Positions 50,394 to 58,701 of a stretch of DNA of 64,000 nucleotides are shown piece by piece. Within the stretch, counting starts at the first letter, position 1, and every line of letters begins with the position of its first letter. The stretch is from DASXMT01 sp963803065 (GTDB taxonomy: Bacteria; Actinomycetota; Acidimicrobiia; Acidimicrobiales; RAAP-2), in NCBI GenBank assembly GCA_963803065.1, contig CAWDKW010000009.1:1-64000 (forward strand), given 5' to 3'. The notes below the pieces were generated by a model, which searched no databases, was not told the DNA's origin, and saw only the letters and a list, made by a program, of their open reading frames with translations. Made by a program: the position numbers and the translations under genes.

Positions 50394-51413
50394 GTGCTGC
50401 TCTCACTGCAAGACAACCCCGCCTCCGTTCTACTCGGTGCTGCGAGAGCTGTCGCCACCGGTGGCGGAACTGCTGCGCTCTCGAGCAAGGCGGCCGGCGC
50501 CATCACATCGCTGGCCGTGCTCGGGCTGGGCTGCGAGGACCCGGCCACCGAGTGGCTCATGCCCTCGACGCCCGAAGACCTGGCTGCTGTACTCAGGGAC
50601 CCCGACGAGGCATCGACGGCGGCCGAGATCCTGGCCGTCGTCGCCCTGGTCGATGGAGACCTGAACAGGCCGCGCATCGAGCAGGTTCTGGGGTTCGCCG
50701 ACAGTCTCAACATCCACGACAACTGGCTCGACGACCTGGCCAAGAGCCTCGACCCCGACCTCGGCCCGATCATCGCCGACATGGGGGACAAGAACCTACG
50801 CAGCGTCACCGACGGCCGGGTCAACCTGGACGACATCGACGACGTGAGCCACTGGTTGATGCCCTATGACGGAGAAGGAGCGAACGACCCTCTCGGCGAC
50901 CGGTACCGGGAGCTCCGGTCGTTGCCACCGGGAAGCCTCGGGTACGAGTTCTGGTCGTTCTACGACCGGCACCACTTCGCCTTCCCCGGCCAGCCCGGTG
51001 CCGTGAACGAGGTGTTCGGCACCCCCCACGACTGCACCCACCTCATCTCCGGGTACGACACCACACCTCAGGGCGAGCTCCTCGTCTCGACCTTTACCTC
51101 TCGCATGCACCCGATCTTCCCCATGGAGGGCCATGTGCTGCCGGTGATCTACTCCTGGCACCTGGGCATCGAGTTCAACAGGCTGGCCGGCAGCTACAAG
51201 GGAGCGTTGGACCCGGCCAAGTTCTGGGTCGCCTGGGACAGGGGGCTCCGGACATCCGGCGATACCTTTGCTGAGGACTTCGACCTGTGGCACCACGCCG
51301 ACGCACCGCTGGCTTCCCTCCGCCTGGCATTCGAGGTCCCAGCGCTCGACGGCGCACACACGGCGAGCAGCAACGGCGCCGTGGCCGGAGTGGATTACAA
51401 CCCCATCGCCTGA
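50394..51413 (+). CDS. TerB-like/COQ4-like protein with HDxxHx11E motif
   Basis: A 339-aa protein. The first 150 residues are helical and resemble TerB-like domains (ASTAAEILAVVALVDGDLNRPRIEQVLGFAD). The second half holds PPGSLGYEFWSFYDRHHF and HDCTHLISGYDTTPQGE, an exact HDxxH-x11-E zinc motif of COQ4, followed by HVLPVIYSWHLGIEFN and FWVAWDRGL. COQ4 acts in ubiquinone synthesis, whereas actinobacteria usually make menaquinone. The role here may therefore differ, or another ring compound may be the substrate. The start is a GTG with a weak GGAATGG site. It is divergent from the CFA synthase. Confidence 0.75.
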   Translation: MLLSLQDNPASVLLGAARAVATGGGTAALSSKAAGAITSLAVLGLGCEDPATEWLMPSTPEDLAAVLRDPDEASTAAEILAVVALVDGDLNRPRIEQVLGFADSLNIHDNWLDDLAKSLDPDLGPIIADMGDKNLRSVTDGRVNLDDIDDVSHWLMPYDGEGANDPLGDRYRELRSLPPGSLGYEFWSFYDRHHFAFPGQPGAVNEVFGTPHDCTHLISGYDTTPQGELLVSTFTSRMHPIFPMEGHVLPVIYSWHLGIEFNRLAGSYKGALDPAKFWVAWDRGLRTSGDTFAEDFDLWHHADAPLASLRLAFEVPALDGAHTASSNGAVAGVDYNPIA

Positions 51414-51445
51414 CCCAGCCCGGTCCGAGTGCGGCATCGGTGATC

Positions 51446-51516
51446 CGGCAGTCGACCCCGGCGACTCACGCGGCAGTCGAACCCGGATCACGCGGCAGTC
51501 AACCGCGGCGGTCACG
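51446..51516. repeat. Degenerate 22-25-bp tandem repeat, intergenic
   Basis: Three copies beginning CGGCAGTC and ending TCACG lie between the COQ4-like gene and the convergent winged-helix gene. Unit lengths of 25, 22 and 24 bp are not multiples of three, consistent with their non-coding position. Confidence 0.75.
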
Positions 51517-51532
51517 CCGACGCCCACCCACC

Positions 51533-52642
51533 TCACTCCTCGAACGTCATCCCCGCCGGGCGCGATACCCCGAGAAATCGGGCCACGTCGCCGGCGTCTT
51601 CGGACAAGGCTGCCTGGTCCTTTCGGGACACGCCGGTGAACGGCTTGACCACGATCGAGGAACTGGGCATGGTCCAGGTGGCAACCGCCCGCCCTCGGAC
51701 GAGGGCGAACGGCCGGAAGATGCCGTTGACGGTGAGGATGGCCTGGTCGGCGCCCACCAGTACCTCACGGGACCGCCAACCCAACAGCACGGGGTCGAAG
51801 GATCCGAGCAGGCGAGGCGGCGGCAGCTCGGCCCTGGGTGGTCGTTTGGCCAGGTGCACAAGGCCATCAGGGCGCTCATCGAGCTCGCGGGCGATCGAGG
51901 TGAGGCCGGCGCGTGCATCCCGGAGCGGAAGCCCGGCCCACTTGGCCAGGTCCCGCTCATCGGCTGGACCATGCCCACGGAGGTAGCGCCGAGCCAATTC
52001 GGCGAGGGCCGTCGAGCGATCGACGGGCGGTGAATCCCCGAGCCAGTCCTTCACCAGTACGTAGGCGTGCTGACCGCCGACCATCGGGCCCCGTACGGTC
52101 AGTCCCCGCAGGCTGGCCAAGCCGAGAAGGTGGACGAGTGCCTGGCCCTTCGTCGGCACTCCCGCTTGGTCGAGTCGTTCACGGAGCTGGTCACGCGAAA
52201 GCGGGCCGTCGGCCTCGAGGGACCGCGTGATCACCTCGACTCCACGGTGGCCAGCCTCTACCGAGACACCCTCCTGGGCGAGCCGGCGCGCGTTGCCGGC
52301 GAGGATCGGCGGAGCTGTCAACGCGTGCAGCCACGGATAGTCCTCCCGCCGGACCAGGTGAAGCGTGCCGCGGTTGGCCCACGTGAGGATCAGGGATCGA
52401 TCAAGCGTGAGCGCCCGTTCGACGTCAGCGGCAATGAGGCCGACGGATCTGGAGCGGATGGCCAGCCTGAACCCACGCTGGTCCTGACCCTGGACGGCCA
52501 AGAGTCGCTCGACGACGTCGAGGGGGTCCCGAGCAGGGGGCCCGGCCAGCAACTGGGCAGTCAAGCGCTCGGCGATCAGGCGCTGGGCGCCCGGAGGTTG
52601 AGATTTCAACGCGCGGCGAGCGGGCGGGCGCGCGGCGGTCAT
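51533..52642 (-). CDS. Winged-helix DNA-binding domain protein (HTH_42 family)
   Basis: A 369-aa protein of the AlkX/YcaQ-like HTH_42 family. Segments are LAVQGQDQRGFRLAIRSRS, SLILTWANRGTLHLVRREDYPWLHALT, LSRDQLRERLDQAG, YLRGHGPADERDLAKWAGLPLRDARAGL and the C-terminal LGSFDPVLLGWRSRE and TVNGIFRPFALVRGRAVATW. Relatives with more Gln-Lys-Arg motifs act as DNA glycosylases; I do not see enough to assign that activity. The ATG at 52642 is the family start. Confidence 0.82.
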   Translation of the reverse strand: MTAARPPARRALKSQPPGAQRLIAERLTAQLLAGPPARDPLDVVERLLAVQGQDQRGFRLAIRSRSVGLIAADVERALTLDRSLILTWANRGTLHLVRREDYPWLHALTAPPILAGNARRLAQEGVSVEAGHRGVEVITRSLEADGPLSRDQLRERLDQAGVPTKGQALVHLLGLASLRGLTVRGPMVGGQHAYVLVKDWLGDSPPVDRSTALAELARRYLRGHGPADERDLAKWAGLPLRDARAGLTSIARELDERPDGLVHLAKRPPRAELPPPRLLGSFDPVLLGWRSREVLVGADQAILTVNGIFRPFALVRGRAVATWTMPSSSIVVKPFTGVSRKDQAALSEDAGDVARFLGVSRPAGMTFEE

Positions 52643-52982
52643 TGGATCGAGACTAGGTCGCAGCGGCCGACAGGCGGACCATGTGGAGGCTGGGTGGCGA
52701 TCACCGAACCAGGTGGCGCCGACCACCGGCTCGGCGCCCGGCGGCTCCTATCGGCCCCGATGAGTGTCTCCGCCGGCAATTCGAATTCTGCAACCGCCCG
52801 CGTTTGGGCGAATTGGATGCCGACCGTCCACACTTGAGCGAACTGCCGTTTCGCCGAAGCCCGGAAACGCCGGGCGAAATAGCGGTCGGAAGGTAGGGGT
52901 GGTCCGAAGGGGAGGGATATTCGGGAGGGACCGAAGGGAAGAGTGTTCGGAAGGGAAGAAGGGAGGGGCCCGGCAACCCCAG
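52643..52982. other. Intergenic region with purine-rich low complexity
   Basis: About 340 bp between two minus-strand genes. The part near 52890-52970 is strongly GGGAAG/GGAGGG-biased on the plus strand, which reads as a pyrimidine tract in the direction of transcription. No reading frame is convincing. Confidence 0.55.
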
Positions 52983-53765
52983 TCAGGCGATCAGCGGGCG
53001 GGCGGCCGCGGCCATCATCCGAGCGGCCTCGTCGGCACCATGGGTTGCCACCAGCTCAGGAAGGAAGATCTCGGTGGCATAGAACGGCCGGGCGCCGATA
53101 GCGTCTAGCTGCTGGACCAGTGCGGTGAAGTCGACCACGCCTTCCCCCGGTAGCAGGCGATGTTGCATTGCCTCTGTCATGATGTCGTCGCTCGGTTCCG
53201 CCGCGGCGTCACACAGCTGCACGTAGCCGATCCGATCGCCGGGGATCAGGGCGAGGAGATCAGGGTTCGGGCCGCCGGGTTGGCGCACCCAGTGCCACGA
53301 GTCGAGCAGTATCCCGGCGCCCGGACCGAGCGGCTCGACGAGCTCCCAGGCGGTGGCCAGATCGGGAATGCCCGTCCAGGGCAGGAACTCGATACAGACC
53401 TGCGCCCCGACATCGGTTGCTGCCGCGACCAGCATGGCCAGGTTCTCGCGTGCATGGTCGATGTCCGGCACGATCGGCTCGAGGGTGATGGCGGCGATCT
53501 TGGAAGCGCCCACCTCGTTGGCCGTCCGAGCAATCTGTTCGGCCTCGGCCCGCGCCTCCGCCGCTGTCGTGTTCGCCCAGCCCGAGGCGGCCTCGACCAC
53601 CTCGACCTGCAGATCGAGCCCGGCAAGGGCGGGAATGTGAAAAGTCCACACCGATGCATCCCTCGCACCGGCCGCGACGAGTGCCTCACCGGCGGCGCGT
53701 ATCTCTGCCTCGGTAGCGGCCAACGGATCGGTCATCAAGGTCGCCGTGCAGATCCCCAATGCCAT
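52983..53765 (-). CDS. Sugar phosphate isomerase/epimerase-like TIM-barrel protein
   Basis: A 260-aa protein of the xylose-isomerase-like TIM-barrel (AP_endonuc_2) family. Metal-site segments are IEFLPWTGIPD (Glu), GILLDSWHWVRQ (Asp/His), IGYVQLCDAA and LLPGEGVVDFTALVQQL with the final Glu in FYATEIF. Such proteins isomerise sugars or inositol derivatives. The ATG at 53765 has a GGGGGG run as ribosome site, and an upstream extension is not conserved. No neighbouring sugar genes help to assign a substrate. Confidence 0.85.
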   Translation of the reverse strand: MALGICTATLMTDPLAATEAEIRAAGEALVAAGARDASVWTFHIPALAGLDLQVEVVEAASGWANTTAAEARAEAEQIARTANEVGASKIAAITLEPIVPDIDHARENLAMLVAAATDVGAQVCIEFLPWTGIPDLATAWELVEPLGPGAGILLDSWHWVRQPGGPNPDLLALIPGDRIGYVQLCDAAAEPSDDIMTEAMQHRLLPGEGVVDFTALVQQLDAIGARPFYATEIFLPELVATHGADEAARMMAAAARPLIA

Positions 53766-54176
53766 GCCATCCCCCCAACTGCTCGTCCTCGAAGTCGCGC
53801 CCACGCGTTGAACTGCCACGAACCATGCCACCCCGTTCTAGCTTGGCCGGCGCCGCTCTGCGTCCTCACCCCGGCCGACGGACCTTCTCGACCAGGCCAG
53901 GCCGTTGTCGACCCGGCCAACGCCATTCTCGACCCGGCTCACGTCGATCGCCCATTCGAACGGCCAGGGCGCCCGAGTGGCGCTGTACCCGAGCATAAGC
54001 AACGGCTCTGTTATGTTCTCGTCCCTGCGCTACCCCCACGCTCCCGTCCGCTGTGGCACCGACTCTGCTATGCCATCCCCAACAAAGGCGGGCTATCCCA
54101 TCTCCCAGCGAAGGCGGACTCCCATGAGCGCTCCTCATTCCCCTGACCATGACCAGGACCCGAACCGCAGGCCCCG
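53766..54176. other. Intergenic region upstream of MBL-fold gene
   Basis: About 410 bp with a loose repeat (CTCGACCMGGCCA-like, near 53887-53945). Just before the next gene, a possible 18-codon reading frame (ATG at 54124, MSAPHSPDHDQDP start) has a stop overlapping the next start as ATGA. The mini-ORF could couple translation, but its composition is unremarkable. No other gene is supported. Confidence 0.45.
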
Positions 54177-55013
54177 ATGACGGTCGAGGTGGTGCTCCTC
54201 GGAACCGGTAACCCACTCCCCGACCCCACCCGGGCCGGCGCAGCATCGCTGGTACGGGCGGGCGACAAGGCCTTCCTTGTCGACGCGGGGCGAGGCGTGT
54301 GCATGCGTCTGGCCGCCGCCGGCGTCCTCCCCATGATGCTCGATGCCGTTCTCGTCACCCATCTCCACAGTGACCACATCTGCGACCTGAACGACGTCCT
54401 GACCACCCAGTGGGTAATGAGCCCGACGCGGCGACCCCTCCCCCTCTTCGGCCCAGAGGGAACCCGGACGGTGGTCGATGGCATCATGGCCATGCTCGGT
54501 CCCGACATCTCCTACCGACGGGCCCACCACGCCGACCTCGATTGGGACCCGCAGTTCGAGCTGACCGAGGCCGCACCCGGCGTGGTGTGCGACGACGGCC
54601 AGGTGCGGATCACGGCCGCTCGCACCGATCACCGCCCGGTCGACTCGACCCTCGCCTTCCGTGTCGAGCACGACGGGCATGCGGTGGTCCTGGCCGGTGA
54701 CACGGTGCCCTGCGCCGGTCTCGACGAGCTGTGTGCCGGTGCCGACATCTACGTCCAGACGGTCCTCCGCGACGACCTCGTCAGCCTCGTGCCGATGCAG
54801 CGCTTCCGTGACACCATCGACTACCACTCGACCGTGGAGCAGGCGGCAACGACTGCCGCCCGTGCGGGAGTGGGCACGTTGGTCCTGACTCATCAGATTC
54901 CCACTCCTGCCCCCGGCTCCATCGACGAGTGGACCGCGCTCGCCCGGCGACATTTCGACGGGCGGGTGGTCTTCGGTGAGGACCTCATGTCCATCACCCC
55001 CTCACCGGGTTGA
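54177..55013 (+). CDS. Metallo-beta-lactamase-fold hydrolase (RNase Z/arylsulfatase-like)
   Basis: A 278-aa MBL-fold protein with the RNase Z-type start VVLLGTGNPLPDPTRAGAA and LVDAGRG. The zinc motif is THLHSDHICDLND, further His/Asp ligands lie in ARTDHRP, LAGDTVP and IDYHST, and the late His is in TLVLTHQIP. It resembles tRNase-Z-like and AtsA-type hydrolases, so the substrate may be a phosphodiester or a sulfate ester. The start overlaps a possible leader ORF by ATGA. Confidence 0.88.
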   Translation: MTVEVVLLGTGNPLPDPTRAGAASLVRAGDKAFLVDAGRGVCMRLAAAGVLPMMLDAVLVTHLHSDHICDLNDVLTTQWVMSPTRRPLPLFGPEGTRTVVDGIMAMLGPDISYRRAHHADLDWDPQFELTEAAPGVVCDDGQVRITAARTDHRPVDSTLAFRVEHDGHAVVLAGDTVPCAGLDELCAGADIYVQTVLRDDLVSLVPMQRFRDTIDYHSTVEQAATTAARAGVGTLVLTHQIPTPAPGSIDEWTALARRHFDGRVVFGEDLMSITPSPG

Positions 55014-55035
55014 GTATGAGCAGGCCTCGTGGCCT

Positions 55036-55538
55036 CTACGACGCGGTGCGGGCGAACCGGACGTGCATGACCGAGGGCGAGGCGGCGAACTCCACGCACT
55101 CGTAGCCGACCGGGCCGCCGGCTATGGCGATCGAGGCCTGCCGGAGATGGGTGAGCACGAAGACCGGGTGATGGAAGGGCGGATCGTCTCCCCACCAACC
55201 TCGCCACTGCTCGTCACCCCACGGTCCGCGAGCGGGCCCGAACATGTTGCGGCCCGCGCTGTGGCTCCGCGACCTCCACGGCCAGACGGCAGAGGGGGCT
55301 ACGCGGCATCGTAGACATGGAGGACGGCACCGGCGCCGAACTCTCTCGTGCTCAGCAGTCGCAGGCGACAGTCACCGGGCAGGTCCTTGAACAGCGGCAA
55401 TCCGGCGCCCAGGGCCACCGGATGGGTCACGAGGCGGAACTGGTCGACCAGTCCCGCCCGCACGAGGGACTGGACGAAGCGGACCCCGCCATGCACCACC
55501 ATGTCCTTTCCCTCTCCGCTACGGTGATCGGCACACAA
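55036..55538 (-). pseudogene. Fragments of RibD/DHFR-like genes
   Basis: Two pieces of RibD_C/DHFR-like sequence lie in the wrong order. Upstream (55538 to 55299) is the C-terminal end of such a protein (VVHGGVRFVQSLVRAGLVDQF, THPVALGAGLPLFKDL) ending with a stop. Downstream (about 55255 to 55036) is the middle of another (RNMFGPARGPWGDEQWRGWW, DDPPFHHPVFVLTH) running into unrelated sequence. Neither has a proper start. The first is cut by the adjacent phosphatase gene on the other strand. They look like debris of two paralogues of the 5135 and 6026 genes. Confidence 0.7.
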
Positions 55539-55558
55539 CGATCTGACCAGAGGGCTCT

Positions 55559-57190
55559 GTGGCTACGGGGGAGACAACCGGGGAGGGGACGGAGCGGTCC
55601 GCCGTTGGCCTGTCGCGGCCTGTGCCCTACGGCGTGGCCCGGCTCAGCCTCGTCGTCCTCGCCATCGGGCTCGTCATCACCGGCGCCCTGGCCTGGACGG
55701 CATCGGTGGTCAACGACCGGAACGAGAGCCGGCTCCTTGGCTTGCAGGTTCGCGAGGCGGCGACCGCCCTCGGTGGGTTCTTGCCCAGCCTCGAGATCCC
55801 GCTGGCATCGTCCGTGGGCATCGCCAACGCGACCGGAGGGGACGCCGCGAAGTTCAACGGTTTCATGGACGCCTATGTCGGACCCGGACGGCCGTTCGTC
55901 TCCGCTTCGCTGTGGCAACTGACCGGCGGGGCTCCTCGGGCCGTTTCCGTCGTCGGCCAGCCCCCGATCCTCAGCGGAGTGCCGGCCTCGATCTCCAACC
56001 CGCCCGCCGGTGCACCCAACGAAGGGCTCTCGGTCACCGGGATCCTGGGTGGTGGACGTCGGCTGGGCTTTGCCGACGGGCCGTCGGGCGGACCGTCGGG
56101 CTTCGTCGTGACGGCCGAGATCCCGCTTCCCGCTGGGCACAAAGTGTCGCTGCCCGAGAATTTTGCATTCTCACAGCTGAACTTTGCCCTGTACCTCGGT
56201 GATTCCCAGCGCCGCTCCGACCTCATCGAGGCATCCGTGTCCACAGTGCCGCTCACCGGGCGGACCGCAGTGGCCACGGTACCGTTCGCAAACACCACCC
56301 TGACCCTCGTGGGCACGCCCACGGGCGCCCTGGGGGGCACGCTGGGCCAACGACTGCCGTGGATCGTCGGGGTCATCGGCGTCCTGTTGGCCGTCGCCGC
56401 CGCCCTCATGACCGAGCGGCTGGTCAGGCGGCGCCAGCTGGCCGAGACGCTGGCCACCGAGAACCGCCGGCTCTACGGCGAGCAGCAGGGCATCGCCGAG
56501 GCGATGCAGCGGGCGCTGCTGCCGAACGAGCTGCCCGCCATTCGCGGGGTGGAGATCGACGGCCGCTACCTGGCCGGCGTGGAGTCCATGGACATCGGTG
56601 GGGACTGGTACGACGTCATCTCCCATGACGACGACCATTTCCTGTTCGTCGTCGGTGACGTCTCGGGGCGCGGCGTGCGGGCGGCCACGATCATGGCCTC
56701 GCTCCACTATTCGATCCGGGCCTATGCGGCCGAAGGCGACCATCCCAGCACGATCCTGGCCAAGCTCTGTCGCCTCTTGGACGTCGATCGGGACGCTCAC
56801 TTCGCCACCATCCTCGCCGGCTACGTCGACGTCGACCGACGGGAGGTCACCGTGGCCAGTGCCGGGCACTTCGGGCCGCTGCTGATGGGCCGAGGAGAAG
56901 CCGACTACGTCGATGTCGAGACCGGGGTGCCCATCGGTATCGGCACTCCCCCGACCTACGCAAGCGTGACGTTCTCGGTCCCGCCGCATGGCACGCTCCT
57001 GGCCTTCACCGACGGGCTCATCGAGCGCCGAGGCGAGAGCCTTGACGCCGGGCTCACGCGGCTGGTGCACGCAGCGGCGATCGCTGACGGCGCGCCCCTC
57101 GACAGCCAGCTGACGGGTATCATTTCGCAGCTCATACCGCACGGTTCCGACGACGATGTGGCGATGTTGGGGATCAGATGGCAGACCTAG
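55559..57190 (+). CDS. SpoIIE/RsbU-type PP2C serine phosphatase, membrane-bound
   Basis: A 543-aa protein with TM1 (VARLSLVVLAIGLVITGALAW), an extracytoplasmic CHASE-like sensor of about 230 residues, TM2 (LPWIVGVIGVLLAVAAALM) and a cytoplasmic PP2C/SpoIIE domain (QRALLPNELPAIRGVEIDGRY, IGGDWYDV, FLFVVGDVSGRGVRAATIM, LAFTDGLIERRGE). The metal-binding Asp residues are present. It would dephosphorylate an anti-anti-sigma protein such as the STAS protein encoded next, whose start it overlaps by 13 bp. A GTG start follows an AGAGGG site. Confidence 0.9.
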   Translation: MATGETTGEGTERSAVGLSRPVPYGVARLSLVVLAIGLVITGALAWTASVVNDRNESRLLGLQVREAATALGGFLPSLEIPLASSVGIANATGGDAAKFNGFMDAYVGPGRPFVSASLWQLTGGAPRAVSVVGQPPILSGVPASISNPPAGAPNEGLSVTGILGGGRRLGFADGPSGGPSGFVVTAEIPLPAGHKVSLPENFAFSQLNFALYLGDSQRRSDLIEASVSTVPLTGRTAVATVPFANTTLTLVGTPTGALGGTLGQRLPWIVGVIGVLLAVAAALMTERLVRRRQLAETLATENRRLYGEQQGIAEAMQRALLPNELPAIRGVEIDGRYLAGVESMDIGGDWYDVISHDDDHFLFVVGDVSGRGVRAATIMASLHYSIRAYAAEGDHPSTILAKLCRLLDVDRDAHFATILAGYVDVDRREVTVASAGHFGPLLMGRGEADYVDVETGVPIGIGTPPTYASVTFSVPPHGTLLAFTDGLIERRGESLDAGLTRLVHAAAIADGAPLDSQLTGIISQLIPHGSDDDVAMLGIRWQT

Positions 57191-57504
57191 ACGATGGTGG
57201 CACCACGGCGTCGGTGGTCTCCGTGTCCAACGATCCCACAGCACCGGTGGTGTCGATCGCCGGCGAGATCGACATCTCGAACGCCGAGCAGGTGAAGACG
57301 GCAGTGCTGGCGGCCGTCGGGGACCGGCCTCAGCGCATCGTCGTGGACGTGGGCGGGCTGGTCTTCATGGACAGCTCCGGGATCGCCATCCTGGTGCAGA
57401 TCTCAAAGGGCACCGCACCGGTCGAGCTCCGCCACCCGACCGCGATCGTACGCAGAGTCATCGAAGCGACCGGGCTCTCCGAGCACTTCGGGATGTCGCA
57501 ATGA
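57178..57504 (+). CDS. STAS domain anti-anti-sigma factor
   Basis: A 108-aa RsbV/SpoIIAA-like protein. The strand VVSIAGEIDISNAEQVKTAV is followed by the phosphorylation region FMDSSGIAIL, with Ser66/Ser67 as candidate phosphate acceptors, and the C-terminal amphipathic helix. It is the partner that links the upstream phosphatase and the downstream ATPase-kinase in a partner-switching module. No sigma factor gene is in the window. Confidence 0.9.
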   Translation: MADLDDGGTTASVVSVSNDPTAPVVSIAGEIDISNAEQVKTAVLAAVGDRPQRIVVDVGGLVFMDSSGIAILVQISKGTAPVELRHPTAIVRRVIEATGLSEHFGMSQ

Positions 57505-57540
57505 GGGAGCAACGCCATTTCGCCAGCGTGCCGATCGTCG

Positions 57541-58245
57541 GTGGCGCAAGCCCGGCGATTCGCCGTGAGGGCCCTTGTCGACCTGCCGGATGACATGGTC
57601 AACGACGTCGCGGTGATGGTCTCGGAGCTGGTCACGAATGCGTTCGTCCACGCAGGTACGAGCTTTGCCGTAACCATCGACCGACGAGATGACCTGGTCT
57701 ACGTCGAAGTGACCGATGCCGGCAGCGGGCTACCGACCCGACGGTCTCCGGGAGAGACCGAATCGCACGGCCGCGGGCTGGCCATCGTCGAAGAGCTCTC
57801 CGACCAGTGGGGCACGATCCACACCGCGGGTGAGGTCGGCAAGGCCGTGTGGTTCACGCTCAACCTGCCGCTGGGGAGCGGGACGAGCGATGCGGCCATG
57901 ACCGAACGGGGCCCGGTCCCGGACGCGACGCCGGTGGCCCCGGCTGGCGCGGCCACCGGAGCTGGCCCGGCCGCCTCGGCTGCCGCGGCCACCGCTGCCG
58001 ACGACCGGGGCCGCCTCGATGCACTGGAAGGGCCGTCGGCTCCCGAATCGATGCCGCCGATCCGCGACCGGATCGGCCCATTGCTCACCCGCCCTCATCC
58101 ACGTCGGGTTCGGGTCGGAGCCGGTAGATTGCCATCGGCTCCTGCGTCGGCTCGGAGGCCACGGGGCGGACGCCGAGAAGCTCGAATCCGTTGCGCTCCA
58201 ATACCCTCCGGGAGGCAGCGTTTGACGCCTCCGGGTCGGCAATGA
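57541..58245 (+). CDS. RsbW-like serine kinase/anti-sigma ATPase, ends doubtful
   Basis: HATPase_c_2 protein with the N box SELVTNAFVH, G1 DAGSGLP and G2 HGRGLAIV, as in anti-sigma kinases that phosphorylate a STAS partner. Two ends look abnormal. An ATG at 57501, right after the STAS stop, starts REQRHFASVP in another frame, which is the usual first strand of the family and would join at VAQARRF after a one-base shift. Here the start is the GTG at 57541. After about residue 120 the frame runs into Ala/Gly-rich and then Arg/Pro-rich sequence overlapping the convergent GNAT gene by 160 bp. The conserved domain ends near 57880. Confidence 0.7.
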   Translation: MAQARRFAVRALVDLPDDMVNDVAVMVSELVTNAFVHAGTSFAVTIDRRDDLVYVEVTDAGSGLPTRRSPGETESHGRGLAIVEELSDQWGTIHTAGEVGKAVWFTLNLPLGSGTSDAAMTERGPVPDATPVAPAGAATGAGPAASAAAATAADDRGRLDALEGPSAPESMPPIRDRIGPLLTRPHPRRVRVGAGRLPSAPASARRPRGGRREARIRCAPIPSGRQRLTPPGRQ

Positions 58246-58618
58246 TCCCGGCGTGCCGGTGCTGTCGCCTGATAAAGCTGACCAGCTCGGCGATCAGTGC
58301 CGTCCCCAACCCGATGCCTCTGCGAGCCGGATCTCCGATCGCGTAGTCGATCCCAATGTCGTCCGGTCGTGCGCCGACCCCCTCGGCATGTTCTGGATAC
58401 TCCCGGCAGAGATACCACTGGCACCAGCCGATCGGTTCGTCGCGGTCGGCAACAATCAGGACCTCCGTTGGCTCCTCACCGACGAGGCACCGGCGCAGGC
58501 CGTCGATCTCCTCCTCGATCGTCGAGCCGTTGAGAAACCACCGCGCCACCTGGGAATCGTCCAACCATGCGGCGACCAAGTCGAGGTCAGCCGCTTCCAT
58601 GCTTCGTAGCGTCAGCAC
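58085..58618 (-). CDS. GNAT acetyltransferase, AAC(6')-like
   Basis: A 177-aa GNAT enzyme of the Acetyltransf_8/aminoglycoside 6'-N-acetyltransferase-like group. Segments are PIGWCQWYLCREYPEH, VGARPDDIGIDYAIGDPARRGIGLGTALIAEL (the acetyl-CoA pyrophosphate loop is RRGIGLGTA), and IIADPEASNAASRRVLERNGF. Resemblance to AAC(6') enzymes does not prove antibiotic acetylation, since chromosomal homologues often have other substrates. It is convergent with, and overlaps, the doubtful tail of the RsbW-like gene. Confidence 0.88.
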   Translation of the reverse strand: MLTLRSMEAADLDLVAAWLDDSQVARWFLNGSTIEEEIDGLRRCLVGEEPTEVLIVADRDEPIGWCQWYLCREYPEHAEGVGARPDDIGIDYAIGDPARRGIGLGTALIAELVSFIRRQHRHAGIIADPEASNAASRRVLERNGFELLGVRPVASEPTQEPMAIYRLRPEPDVDEGG

Positions 58619-58701
58619 GGCTCGATTGTCGCAGCCCCGTGCCGGTCAAGGGCAACGAAGAGAGGCGAGAGCTCGGTCCGTTCGGAGCGAGGCGAGTACC
58701 G

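Noticed and set aside
54124..54180. An 18-codon leader ORF before the MBL-fold gene
   Set aside because: The ATGA overlap is suggestive, but there is no regulatory codon run, no terminator structure and no clear ribosome site, so it is only mentioned in the intergenic entry.
58085..58618. Calling the GNAT protein a resistance enzyme
   Set aside because: AAC(6')-like motifs are present, but chromosomal homologues frequently have other substrates. No mobile resistance context surrounds it.
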